Shown here: one piece after another, positions 12,001 through 23,153 of the stretch
Position numbering within the stretch: the first letter of the stretch is position 1
How the letters are laid out: every line of letters starts with the position of its first letter
Assembly (NCBI RefSeq): GCF_001625215.2
Contig: NC_030385.2
Location: 38,899,598-38,963,597 of the forward strand
DNA: 64,000 nucleotides
Direction: 5' to 3'
Source of the DNA: Daucus carota subsp. sativus
Taxonomy: Eukaryota; Streptophyta; Magnoliopsida; Apiales; Apiaceae
Made by a program: the position numbers and the translations under genes
The notes under the pieces: generated by a model
The model's input: only the letters and a program-made list of their open reading frames with translations
Told to the model about the DNA's origin: nothing
Database searches by the model: none

Positions 12001-14806
12001 TTCACGGTAAAGAAAAAAAATTGTTATGCGTATTTCCATATGCATTGCAGGGCTAGTCATGCTAAATTTGTGGTGAGCTATCAGGATTATGTTAAAAGCA
12101 TCGCGAGTCAAATTCCCATAGGTGCAAGATTTAAGAAAAAGTTTGTTAAGGATGATTCCTCAGAAAGAAGGTTATCATCACATATATTTTCTCCTATCAT
12201 ATGTTTATGGTTATAGTCCATACGAAAATATTCTTCTAAGAAGATTTTAATTCTCTTGCAGGTTCGGGGGTGTGGTTTATGGTATTCAGGATCTAGATCC
12301 ATACAAATGGCCCAACTCAAAGTGGAGATGCTTACTGGTACACTCTACATTCCACCTATATCCCTTTTTGTTCAAGTTTCTTAGAGCTAATTAATACTAA
12401 ATATATTATTTCTGCTCAAACTTTTTTGTTGTGGTAACTAAATGTGACAATTTGCATCAACCCAGATGCACCCTGGGTATATCTGAGTAATTAGATCCTG
12501 CCATAGAACAGGCCTGCTGAAGTGTAGGCACACTTAGAAGTAGAGATGAACCTATATGAATTATCAGAATCTGGTGCAATATGAAAAATATAATATATAC
12601 CCCTTGGAATGCACGATGCTATCCACTTAAATTATAGCTATTGACTATTGTGGATACCAGGCTTTTGATTTGGCAGAGTTCCTGTTTAATACTGGTGACA
12701 TTAAGTTGAAAGGATGATGGCTTTGAAAGTTTTAACTTGCTGAAGATCTTTTAAATGATTGAAAAGAAGGCTAATATATACATGATTACCTCCTAGACTG
12801 TGTTGTAAAAAGCGTGAATCGGAATTGATCGGTGGAGGCACCGATTAGCGATTAATTGGAAATCGGCAATTAATTTAATATTACTTATAATTAAAACATA
12901 TATAAGTATGTTTAAAATTTTAAATTTTTTTCCAAATTTTAATATTCCAGCCAATTTTTGACCGAGTAATCACCAATTTAACTGATTTTTGCAAATCGCA
13001 TCAGAATTCATCTGATTATCGGTTAATTGGTTAATCGGCTAATTTGTAGGACACCTAGATTAAAATAGGTTCTTATGTAATTATGTAAATACACATATGG
13101 TATAATTGTAAATGTAGTGGGTGGACTCTCGATTTACAAAACTACCATTAACATTTAATTGTTATAGCATATAAGAAAGCAAGTCGAATTATTTGATATG
13201 TTGCATATCTTGCGCTTGTCAAGTCAAACAGTGTAATGACATCCAACAGGTCAGGTGGGATGAGAAGGGTACAACTGGTTGTCAAAATCGGGTGTCTCCA
13301 TGGGAGGTAGATCTTTATGTTTCACCCCCATCCCTGAGCATTCCGTCCTCTCCAGGGCTGAAGAATTATCGGAGCCAGGCAACTCCACAAGCGAACATTA
13401 TTTCTGGTACATAACTCTAGTCTTATCGTTAAAAATCTAGAAATTTATATCTCCAACTCTTACTGTGCTATATAAGTCATGAACGAAAACATTCATACCT
13501 TTTCTCCTTATTTTAAAACAAATCATATAACTCCCCAATTCTTCAACTGAGATTTTTTGTGGCAGCAAGGAATGGGTTCCTAGACTTTGAGGGATCTTCA
13601 ATATCCTCTAAGGTCTTGCAAGGTCAAGAAATAGGTTTAGTATCACCTTTTAATGGATGTGATAAACTAAACTACCCACATGATATTGAGATGCAATCCA
13701 TAATGCATCAAAGTATTGCATCACATTGGATGGGAAACACAGATTCACATGAATTTGCAAGGGCTCAGCCATCCAGTACTTACACAGGCTTTTTGGGATC
13801 CAATAAAATTCCAACGGTCTTGCAAGGTCAAGAAATTTGCTCATTGAAATTCCTGTCTGGAAAATCTAATGTCAAGCTTAGTGCTTGGGGTAAAGCAATT
13901 GGTTATGATGTCCTCGACATGCATCAAAGATCAAAAACCAATTTCTACCCACTAGCTTCAGAAGGTACTCGAAACATTTATTTTCCTCATAATGATGCCC
14001 ATAAAGCTGTTGACAATTATAACATGGGCGCATATACCAACTATGCAAATGAAAATGTTCTATTGAACCCTTATTGCCATCAAACTGGGGTCACCAACCA
14101 TGAAGCTGAAAAGTTAAATTCATCAAAGGAACCTCGGTCAGAGTGTATCATATCTTCATCTCCCAAATATAAGGCGAACTCTAAAATCGAGAAAGATGGC
14201 AGCTTACAAAGCACGGTGACAGATTGCAAACTATTCGGTTTCTCCTTGACCGGAGAAACATCAACTGCAAACTCCCAATTTTCATGCAAGAGGATTTGCA
14301 CGAAGGTAAGCATTAAAATTCAGCAGTTAACACCACATTTTTTTTGTGCTAGACTACTTTCCTTGGTCTTCTGACTATAAATATTGATTGTAGGTCCATA
14401 AAGAAGGAAACTTGGTTGGAAGATCCATTGATCTCTCAAAGCTGAATGGTTATAATGACCTACTCATTGAACTAGAATCGCTCTTTAGCATGGAAGGCCT
14501 CTTAACAGATCCTTCAAAAGGATGGTGTGTTCTGTCCAGTGATAATGAGAACGGCATAATGGCTGTTGGTGATGATCCTTGGAAGTAAGTACTTTACATG
14601 TATCAAGTAATTTCTTTTTTGATTGCCAGATAAATTACTTCCTAATTAAATATTTGAATGATTCGAATTATTCTGCATTCTGTTTCGTAATTTGTTGCAG
14701 CAATTTCTGTGAAATGGTATCCAAGATACATATATACACCCAAGAAGAAGTGGCGAAAATGATGGGTGGGATGATCAGTGACGACACTCCGGAAGCACTA
14801 CAGTAA
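9049..14806 (+). CDS. ARF4: Auxin response factor 4 (ARF4)
   Basis: Nuclear transcription factor binding auxin response elements; ARF3/ARF4 types repress transcription and specify abaxial organ identity. Exons: 9049-9372, 9489-9551, 10289-10474, 10550-10634, 10703-10793, 11274-11438, 12051-12170, 12262-12337, 13250-13406, 13566-14305, 14394-14584, 14701-14806. They encode 767 residues, close to the roughly 790 of Arabidopsis ARF4. The start MDIDLN resembles ARF4 N-termini. ELWHACAGP lies near residue 48, the B3 DNA-binding domain at about 160-262 ([21 protein letters not shown]), then the ARF domain. The middle region is not Q-rich, as in repressor ARFs. The C-terminal PB1 domain (about 670-750) has [14 protein letters not shown] and the acidic motif ending GDDPW. 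PB1 argues for ARF4 over ARF3. Exon 3 uses the acceptor at 10287-10288; the later CAG is out of frame. Confidence 0.93.
13610..13630 (+). promoter_or_regulatory. tasiARF target site A (perfect)
   Basis: A 21-base site in exon 10 contains GGTCTTGCAAGGTCAAGAA, fully complementary to the conserved TAS3-derived tasiARF as I know it. It encodes KVLQGQE in the ARF4 frame. In land plants miR390 triggers TAS3 tasiRNAs that cleave ARF2/3/4 transcripts at this position. Confidence 0.93.
13814..13834 (+). promoter_or_regulatory. tasiARF target site B (one mismatch)
   Basis: A second copy about 200 bases downstream shares the 19-base core GGTCTTGCAAGGTCAAGAA and differs from site A only at the second base (C for A). 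It again encodes VLQGQE. Paired sites are typical of ARF3 and ARF4, which supports the identification. Confidence 0.92.
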
Positions 14807-16387
14807 TGGATGCTATAGTATTCCTCGGTTAGGCAGCAATTTTTTCTGCAGTTCAATAATCTTCACAGGCCAGCCAGACTAATTACTTCCTCTACACTAA
14901 TCCAGTGTTAGAGTGTAGTAAGCTTGATGAGAATTTCAAATTATCAGTCTTGTTAATTTAGCCACAGACCCAAATCTTATGCAATATGTTTAATGTCTGT
15001 ATTTGAATTTGAAGGTGCAGTTTATTCAAAAGTGTGCTGTGTAACATGTACTACGATGCATTAACCTATGAATAGTTCCTTTATTAGATGGTTTTGTGGA
15101 AACATCAGATTTTGTTACTTGGTAATGTTGGCACAAAACTTTATAAGTATTCGGTCCACGCAGGGACCGATATAGAATTTTAAGCTCTTTGGGTGGGGGT
15201 TGTTTATGTACAATCTTCTCTCAAGTAATGAAGTGATAAAAATTTTAGGTGTCAAATATATCACATGCTCTAATGTATTTGGAACATCTCAAGTGGAGTT
15301 CGTTAAAATGATTAGTTAAATATAATAAAAAATTATTAATTATGTAAAATTTATGGGACTAGATGTATTGATTGATTTGAAGTAATATATTTTAAATAAG
15401 ATATATCACTTGATTATGATAAGAAATGATAGTTGATTATTGAGGATGTTCGAAAATATTGTCCAGCATCGGAAAATTGACTTAAGCTATGGATGAGAAA
15501 ACCACGTTGGAGTTGATTTATTTTTACTTAATTTCTATATTTTTTTTATCAATAATATATATATTAATTATTTTTAGCTACATGTTCCGTGCGGCCGGAG
15601 ATGTCTTAATCTCAAAAGAGGGGAAAATAATCCCATTCTTTCGTAAATGTATGTTTTGCTATCGACCTCCTCAAGTATGTTGTTCTATTCGAAAAAGTAG
15701 AATATATCAATCATTGTATATCTATTTTATAGGCATAACAATAAAAAGTATATTCTAGAGACCACGGTGACGTGAAAAAGACCCGGAATCGCTTATAATA
15801 AGTGGAAAGGGAGGCTGATCAGTTTAGAAAGATTGAAACTTTTTAATTCCACTTCCAAGACTTTGCAGCAACTAGAACATTACAAAAGAAGAAATGAAAG
15901 ACCACAACTTTTTCTATTTTGAAACTTGAAAGACCACAGCTTACACGCGGAACACTTAAAAATCTTTTTCAATCTCAATAGATACATCTAAAACAATCAT
16001 GTTAGAGATTTTATTGGATTTAATTTCTCCTTCATTAATTAAAGTAACAAACTAAAAGTGCATGTAAAATGTTCCAAGGTTCTAGCCATCCTTGTGGGCA
16101 AATTTATTATTCTTAGCAATTAATCGTACCTAAAAGAAAGTTAATTACTAGTCTGAGATTGTCAGACCATGTTTTTTCACAATATGCAGCTTTTGATTTA
16201 CTATCATTAGTTGCAACCAGATTTATCTATTACCTACTATTGTTGCTTGTTAATTAAGAGATCGTACAACAATAAAATTTAATTTTCCTCGACAAATTTA
16301 CCTAAAATTAGTGTGTCCAGTGACTATTATGGACTCTGCCAGCACTTGTCCCTGCGGCAGATTTCCTGTCTTCGAGGCTTAAATGAT
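14807..16387. other. Convergent 3' region between ARF4 and TMEM209
   Basis: ARF4 (+) and the TMEM209-like gene (-) end toward each other here. The first few hundred bases and the last hundred are likely 3' UTRs. I rejected the 89-codon open frame at 15489-15758: it has no family resemblance and lies in low-complexity AT-rich DNA. Confidence 0.5.
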
Positions 16388-19300
16388 TCAGTTTTCGTCA
16401 TCCTCATCAAGAATGGGAAGAATGTCCAATGCTGAAGAACCAAGGTGCACTCCTCGAACAATCCCTCCATATGCAATCTTAATCCTGTGGCATAGAAGCA
16501 ACATAGAATCCCACATGGCTGATCTTCCCTGAAACAGAATGCCAGTGTGTTTCAGATAATGGTACAATACACGGCAGCATATTCTAAAAAGAAAAAACTA
16601 AGGCCAAGTACCAATTAATTTCAAATAATTTGCAAATCAGATGAGGAGACAAGCATATGTTCAAAATAACTTGCCTGTAGAGAGAATTGTGCCTTTTTAT
16701 CCCAATATAAGGCAAATATTGGAGGACTTTGCTTTCCAACAGCCAAAAGAGAAGCTCCTGGATGAAGTACAGAAGGAACACCAGACACCACAGCCAAGTA
16801 TTTTTCAGGGAATCTTTCCTTTGGAGGCAGAATACCAAGAAATAAAGGGTTCTTGCTAGATTGTGCACCAGCATAAGGTGTAGGATCTACATGAAGCATC
16901 CAATTAGGATGTTCTAAGAACGCACAAAACAAATATAACAGCAAGTGAGAATCAGTAGGAAGCTCAAGGGTCCACTTCTTATTCACTTTGTCATAAACCT
17001 CCCCGCTCCCCAAATACTCGTAGTTCTTCACACAGCTTCCTTCAGCAAGCTCTATATATATAACATATTATGATGAAAAGTTAGAACTACTCGTACTCAA
17101 GGATACACATAATTAAAATTACCTTTTATCCTTTGAACAACGTAATCTGCTCGGACACTGCTGTGCGGTAGCAGACCTTTAACCCACTCTCCTCTCATCA
17201 AGGCATGAAGCCGTTGGTGCTCAGTGATGGCGTCAATACACTCCTGTAATATTGGTATTGAAGAATTCTGCTGTGGTGACTGTTGGAAATTGCCTATTGG
17301 CAGCTTAGCTGCAAATGAAGAAAATTTTAATGACATATAACAAGGCTCAAGCTCAACTTGAACCATTTAATCTTTGAGGTCCTGTCTTTTTACTTATAAT
17401 GAATCTTTAAGATGGATGCTTGGATTAAGTGGGTGGGAACTAAATACTAATGCATGGACAACAAATGAAGTAGATCAGAACTATTCAGAAGTATGAAGGT
17501 TAACCTGATCAAATGTAAGATCCTACTAATTCTTTCAGTATGCATGGTGCCAGAAGATATGAGAATACTTACGCATCGAAGCATCAAGAGCTTGAACAAG
17601 AGCAGCACGAAGTTGATGCAAAAGGCCTTCTTCGTCAACACTTAATGCTGGCTGCCAGTCATTAGTCCTCTTTATTGGAGAGGCAGCGGTGGTTGTTCCA
17701 GAACTTGGCAGATCAGTTCCAACTTGACTAATAGTAACTGATATATTAAGTTTTGCAGCAGCTTGCATAACCTGATACCAAATAAAGTTATCTGTCAAAA
17801 CTTGTTTCAGATTCTTACTAAGTTATAATTAGTTGTAAGACATAATCTCAACCATCTATGGTGCATTTTATAAAGCCTGACCCAATAAACAGTAGAAATA
17901 TTGCATCACACTACCCTAGAGCAATAATCAGTCAATATAGAAGTGTGCAACTCAAGAAGTATAGAAGTCCCGTCTGAAGATCTAGCATGTAATAAAATAA
18001 TACTTTGTTCTTAATTAATTTGGTGGAGTGGCAAACAAATGCAATTACAACCACCTGTCTCAGTTACAACCACATACAGGTCATAACAGAATTTTGTCCA
18101 CTTTCAGGTATAGTCTAATAGTAAACTAAATAAATAAGAATCTACCACCGTTTGCTGATAGAAGATTTGCCACTAAAGAGGTCCTCATATATCAACTTTT
18201 GCCTGAGATGAATTTCTAGGAATAGATCACTGCTTTTGGTGATCTGTACTTCTAAAATTACTGCATGTCTACCAAAGATCAGTGAGAACTCCTTCCTCGT
18301 ATAACATCCTGCCTATGGGGAATATATTGGATTGTGTATGGCATATTTCATTTACCCATATTCTCTATTGGAAGGAAGGATAGAGATAAGTGCTTAAGAT
18401 AATCAATCTTGCTAATATTCCTTGAGAAAGGGTATAGTGATGCACAGAAAAGAAATAATTAGGAGTTACATAAGTCATACCCTGACAAAATGGTATTCAT
18501 GATAACATATTACAAGTCATTCTCAGTTTTTTTGCAGTAAACAATTTAAATTTAATAAATATCAAACAAAACAAACTTAATATTCAAAGGTCCAATTCGG
18601 ACATTATTTGTGGGAAGGAAGTAACTAGGATGTTTATAACAAAGCAAAGTCAATTTTTCCAGATGTATATTTCATGAAGTTAAAACTTACATTACAACTG
18701 ATAAAACTTACCTTTATGTGACTGTTCTCAATCTTTGAAAGTAAAGGATTCAGTAGGACTGAAGAAAACCACTGCCTAAGGCGATCACGCCACTCCTCAA
18801 TCTGAGGATATATGCCAAGATGCTCATACGCTTGGATGGATTCTTCCATAGACATGGGTGGTGGAAGATCACCTTCTCCTTTCTTTGGGGGAGTACTAAA
18901 CTTCTGGGAACCAGGGGACATTCTGACAGGCCTCAAAGGCGTACTTCTAGTAGTTCCAGAAGTATTAGTTGAACTGGATATTGTATTAGGAGTTGCTACG
19001 CCAAAACCACTGCTTGTGGGCGGAGGAGTTGCCAATTTACTAGCTGATTCCGAAATCTTCTCATCGATATCAGCTAAAAACTGTTCAAACTCTTCTTCTG
19101 TTGTAATCTCTTTCGTAGAAGATGCTCGCTTATTTGACCAAGGGGATGCGACTAGTTGATCCGGACCAGGTGAATTACTTACTGATAGTGACTGTGTCGG
19201 TGTTGTAGGTACATTCATAAGAAATAAAGATTGAGAAGCTGTTGATTTGGTTGGAGTGCTAAAAGAATGAAATTTGCTCCCACCACTGCTATTTGATTTA

Positions 19301-20888
19301 TCACTGCTGCCTCGAGATAAACGACTGGAACTGACCATTGGCTGATGCAGCGGGATGAGGGGACTTGAAGGAGGTACTGTACTGGACTTAGTTTTTGAAA
19401 GTTTCTTAGAAGACTCTGATGCAACCTGCTCACTCCTTGGCCTTATTCCCAATAGCCCTAATTGACGATTTGTAAGGTGCATCTGCTCATCTAGTCCTTT
19501 AGATGGAGAATTGACTGTAACACCTGTAGTAATTTTTATTCTCCACAATGAAACAGCTTTGGCGAGAGCAATCATTGCTCCCATTAATATTAAACCCAAC
19601 ACAATCTGTATCGCTTTCGTGAAGAGATCTGAGAAGAGGAAAAAAAAAATAAAAAATAAGTTGGAGCAGTTCGAAAGACGAGTCTACACAGAAAAGAGAT
19701 TGATTTACTAACAGGCAACCCCTTGGGAGAAAAATCCAAGCTTCAAACCGTCAATAATCCCATTTTCCCTGATACAATAAAATATAAAAATTAAGCAAAC
19801 AAATCGGGCATCTGAAACCAAACATCTTGCAAAATGATCTTACTCTACAATTTGTATTTGATTTTTAGAATTACTGAAAATAAACAAAAAGCATACAGTA
19901 ACAACTAACGTATTATGTTGCTTAAGTATATCATATTAAAACCTATAAAAACAGCATTATTCGATTCTACAACATTGTGATGACGATGATCTCCAATTTG
20001 CGCCAAGGCATAGCCAACCAACTAATAGAGCTTACTATGAATGCTTAAGAGTCAAGACACTCCAAAACCTCTATAACATACAAATTTCAATGATAAGGCA
20101 TTGATCTTTAATCAATTACATCAGATTTACACCCCTGTTGGTCGTCATCAAATTACATTTCTTACACTGATTGATATATATAAATGCAATGGAATCGTGT
20201 CCTCTGTAGTTGGCTACCAACTAATAATACTACAAGCAAATATGCAAACAAGTGACTCTAATTTATAAAATTAAAAGAGTAAATATATAAGAACACTTAA
20301 AATTCTGCTACTCAATCTCAGCCATAACTCATACAGTAGCACACAAATATTGAGCAAATAGAAACCCTAGGTTCTATAACAGAGCTGCTGCTACAACATA
20401 GCAAGATACACACAGATTAATATACAAACAATGTGATTAGCTGCTGTGTCTGCTAATAATATATAAACATACAAATACACCTTGAATTCCTCTACTTAAT
20501 GTATATCATACCACACAATAGAAACCCTAGCTTGTATATATAATTTTGCTACATAGTGGTATAAAGAAATAAACAGATCACAATTCTATATAGAGAGATA
20601 TGGAAGAGAGACAGAGAGGGGGAGGGGGAGAGACAAAGATGGGGAGGGGATATAGAAAGATAGACAGAGAGGGAGGGAGAGGGGGAGAGGGAGAGAGAGG
20701 GAGAGAGAGAGAGAGATGTACCTGGTAATGAGAGTGAGGAGAGAGAAGGCAGAGGCAGTGGAGAGAGAGAGTATGACTAGAAAAGCATATTTCGAAGGAC
20801 GAAGACTGGTGGTATCGAGTGCGGCGGAGAGAGCAGGGTTCCGATACACCGCGAACTTCACTCCCTTCTCCATTCCCTTTCCCCTCAC
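16388..20888 (-). CDS. TMEM209 / cytochrome b561 N-terminal family membrane protein
   Basis: Exons in gene order: 20888-20722, 19768-19713, 19628-18712, 17771-17573, 17308-17123, 17051-16675, 16528-16388; 680 residues, in line with plant homologues. The family (CytochromB561_N; human TMEM209 is a nuclear envelope protein) has no proven catalytic role and its plant function is unclear. Two hydrophobic segments near the N-terminus (about residues 34-55 and 75-105) are probable membrane spans. NRQLGLLGIRP near 120 is a hallmark stretch. A long Ser/Thr/Pro-rich linker follows, then the conserved C-terminal domain with WTLELPTDSHLLLYLFCAFL and FALYWDKKAQFSLQ. The start was taken at 20888; an in-frame ATG at 20873 is possible. 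Intron 6 has a GC donor (CAG|GCAAGT at 16674-16673), needed to join FSLQ to GRSAMWDS. Confidence 0.88.
20590..20716. repeat. GA/GGGA purine-rich low-complexity tract
   Basis: Almost pure purine on the + strand, with runs of GAGAGAGA and GGGAGGG. On the minus strand it is a CT-rich tract at the 5' end of TMEM209 intron 1, directly after the donor at 20721. Confidence 0.85.
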
Positions 20889-21609
20889 TTTTCACACTCT
20901 CAGTATCCTTTTCTCAATAAACGAGTGTATCTATAATAATAACTTGTATACAACAGTATATAAGTAGTCTTATTCCGCCATAGATGAGCCTGCATAAACA
21001 CAATTTTTATCGTCTCTCTCTGTTGGAGAGGTAGCGATACTAGTATTAGGGCTAGTTTCTTTCACCTTATAATCAAGCTCCACGACCAACGGCCAGGCCA
21101 CATTGATGTTTTTAAATTTCGAATGGACGTCAAAAAATTTAAAAAGTCGTTTTTTAAAATTCAATTTTGTTTCAGTTTCAAAAAAAAAAATTTCAATTTT
21201 GTTTATTTGAGATTGTTTATATAAATTATTTTATTAGTTTTTAATCAATAAAACAATATTGTAAGATAAATTTAAAAGAAAGATTCTAAGACGTGTGTCT
21301 ATGTTTTGGTTTAAATTTTCAGTTATGAGATCATATATAAATCAGACATTAATTGTTTATCTGTGTATATAAGAAAATATGTATATTTTATAACATTCCC
21401 GTCCATCAACTCCAATCGATTATTATCATTTAATAACAAATATTAACTATTATTCAACTCTTAGTTTAAGAAAAACTATTATTTAACTCATTGTATATGA
21501 GTTGTAATCAAAATAATAAATTCATCTCAACAAATTAATAAATTTTTATTAGCTAGTCAAATTATTAGTTATTCTATCAATTTTCTATGAAATTAACATT
21601 TTCTATTAT
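20889..21609. other. Upstream region of the TMEM209-like gene
   Basis: Probable 5' UTR and promoter of the minus-strand gene, then AT-rich DNA. No other gene is visible. Confidence 0.4.
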
Positions 21610-21620
21610 ATATTAGTCGG

Positions 21621-22186
21621 CAGGGACGTCTCTAGGATTTTGTACTTATGGAGGCAGAATACTTAGGATTTCAAACTCATGGGGAAAATTAGAGGTTACA
21701 AAAAAAAATCTTAATGATTTGTGGTTCTTTTGCTTGAAGGGTGAAGTGTTTATTTCCTAAAAATACATGAAAAGGACATCCGGACATGAGCTTCAGTTTT
21801 GTTTTTTATTTAGTTATGCTGCTCTGCTGTAACCGGACAACAGAAGCCTGGGAGTTGTGGTTCTTTTGCTTAGGGTGAAGTGTTTATTTTCTAAAAATAC
21901 ATGAAAAGGACATCCGGACATAAGCTTCTGTTTTGCTTTTTATTTAGTTATGCTGCTCTGCTGTAACCGGACAACAGAAGCCTAGGAGTGAGCGCTTTAC
22001 TTCAAAAAAAAAAGGTCACAAAAAAGAAAAATATAGGAATTGAACCATGGTTGTTTCCATAACAAACTCCAACCTCAACCATAGGGGCAAGGATGTTAGC
22101 TTTAAAAATGCTATACTGAAACATAGTAAACACTAAACAAGATACTGGGGGCAAGTACTCCCACTGCCCCCGGTGTGAATCCGTCC
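21621..22186. mobile_element. 566-bp insertion with 11-bp target duplication
   Basis: The 11 bases ATATTAGTCGG occur at 21610-21620 and again, identical, at 22187-22197, exactly bracketing the segment. Ends are CAGGGACGTCTC and GTGAATCCGTCC; reverse complement of the latter (GGACGGATTCAC) resembles the left end only weakly. Duplication length fits a MULE or a LINE/SINE-type insertion. No intact protein. It contains a 136-bp tandem duplication. Confidence 0.75.
21719..21988. repeat. 136-bp tandem duplication
   Basis: The unit starting TTGTGGTTCTTTTGCTT at 21719 repeats at 21855 with a few substitutions and small indels. Both copies contain GACATCCGGACAT and end near CCGGACAACAGAAGCC. It lies inside the 566-bp insertion. 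Confidence 0.85.
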
Positions 22187-22197
22187 ATATTAGTCGG

Positions 22198-23153
22198 TGC
22201 ATATCTCCGACAAGATATGTATTTTTGATTATATACATATTTTCGCATATAATCGATCAAATTTGTTGTATGATCCAAGTATCATGCAATGTGATATCTC
22301 ATCCAAAAATCTTTGTTTTTGCAAGAACATGCAAATTAAAAGGCAAGATTTTTGTTATTATAATGTGATAATTCTTAGACTTGGATGCTTAGGGAAAAAA
22401 ATAATCATATTTGTATACATACAAATGTGTTCAGTAAAATAGACATCTTAAAATGACATTTTTGAGAGACATTTCACATTTTCGATCTGTAGAAGATACC
22501 GAAGTCCCCCGAATGCATGCAAAGTGGTTCTCATTTGAAGCTCAGCAAATAATGTACTAAAACTAAAGAGTGATAACTGAAATTTTCAACCGAAAGAAGA
22601 GGACTCATTGTAGTGTCTACAATGTAAACTGGATCATGAAAAGGGAGTAACAAGAGTGCTGAGGTTACATAGGGGGTGTTTATGTTTTGCTTAAAAACAT
22701 TTAGTACTTAAAGGGATCTAACATATAATAATATATAAACAATCCCATACTTAGATTTCTTTGAGAATGCCTCAAATGAAAAACCAGCTAGCATGAATAA
22801 AAGGAAAAGGAGAATTTTTGTGACTCGACCTGCAGAGGTGTAAGCACGGAGATAACAAGATACCTGTACATATACAAAATTAAAAAGATTAAATAGGTTA
22901 AAAGCTCACAATAAAATACATTTGCTTGGGCTCTACCTATCTTGATAACTGCAGATATTTTCATAGTTCTACTTTGCCCAATTCCTTTTCAGGCCTCTCA
23001 TTGACAAATTTAAAATCTTTTCAGGCTTGAACATTACAAGTCATCGGACAGTCCAACTGCTAACTCTAGTTATATCACAATATTAGCAGCCCAGGGGTTG
23101 TAACATATCAAAAGGCAGCGGTGAGAAAATTTGTTGCACATTGACAGAGCGCT
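22198..23153. other. 3' flank of SIZ1
   Basis: DNA downstream of the SIZ1 stop codon; part is likely 3' UTR, possibly spliced. Nothing else is recognised. Confidence 0.4.

Noticed and set aside
12806-13060. Possible MITE in ARF4 intron 8 (CGATTAATTGG-rich)
   Set aside because: I could not find inverted ends or a target duplication; similar words near 62880-63060 may reflect a decayed dispersed repeat.
15489-15758. 89-codon hydrophobic open frame downstream of ARF4
   Set aside because: Low-complexity AT-rich sequence, no start context or family resemblance, lies in a convergent 3' region.
20578-20895. Two long Ser/Leu/Pro-rich open frames over the GA tract
   Set aside because: They are translations of the CT repeat in the intron. 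Only the part 20722-20888 is a real exon, in one of the frames.
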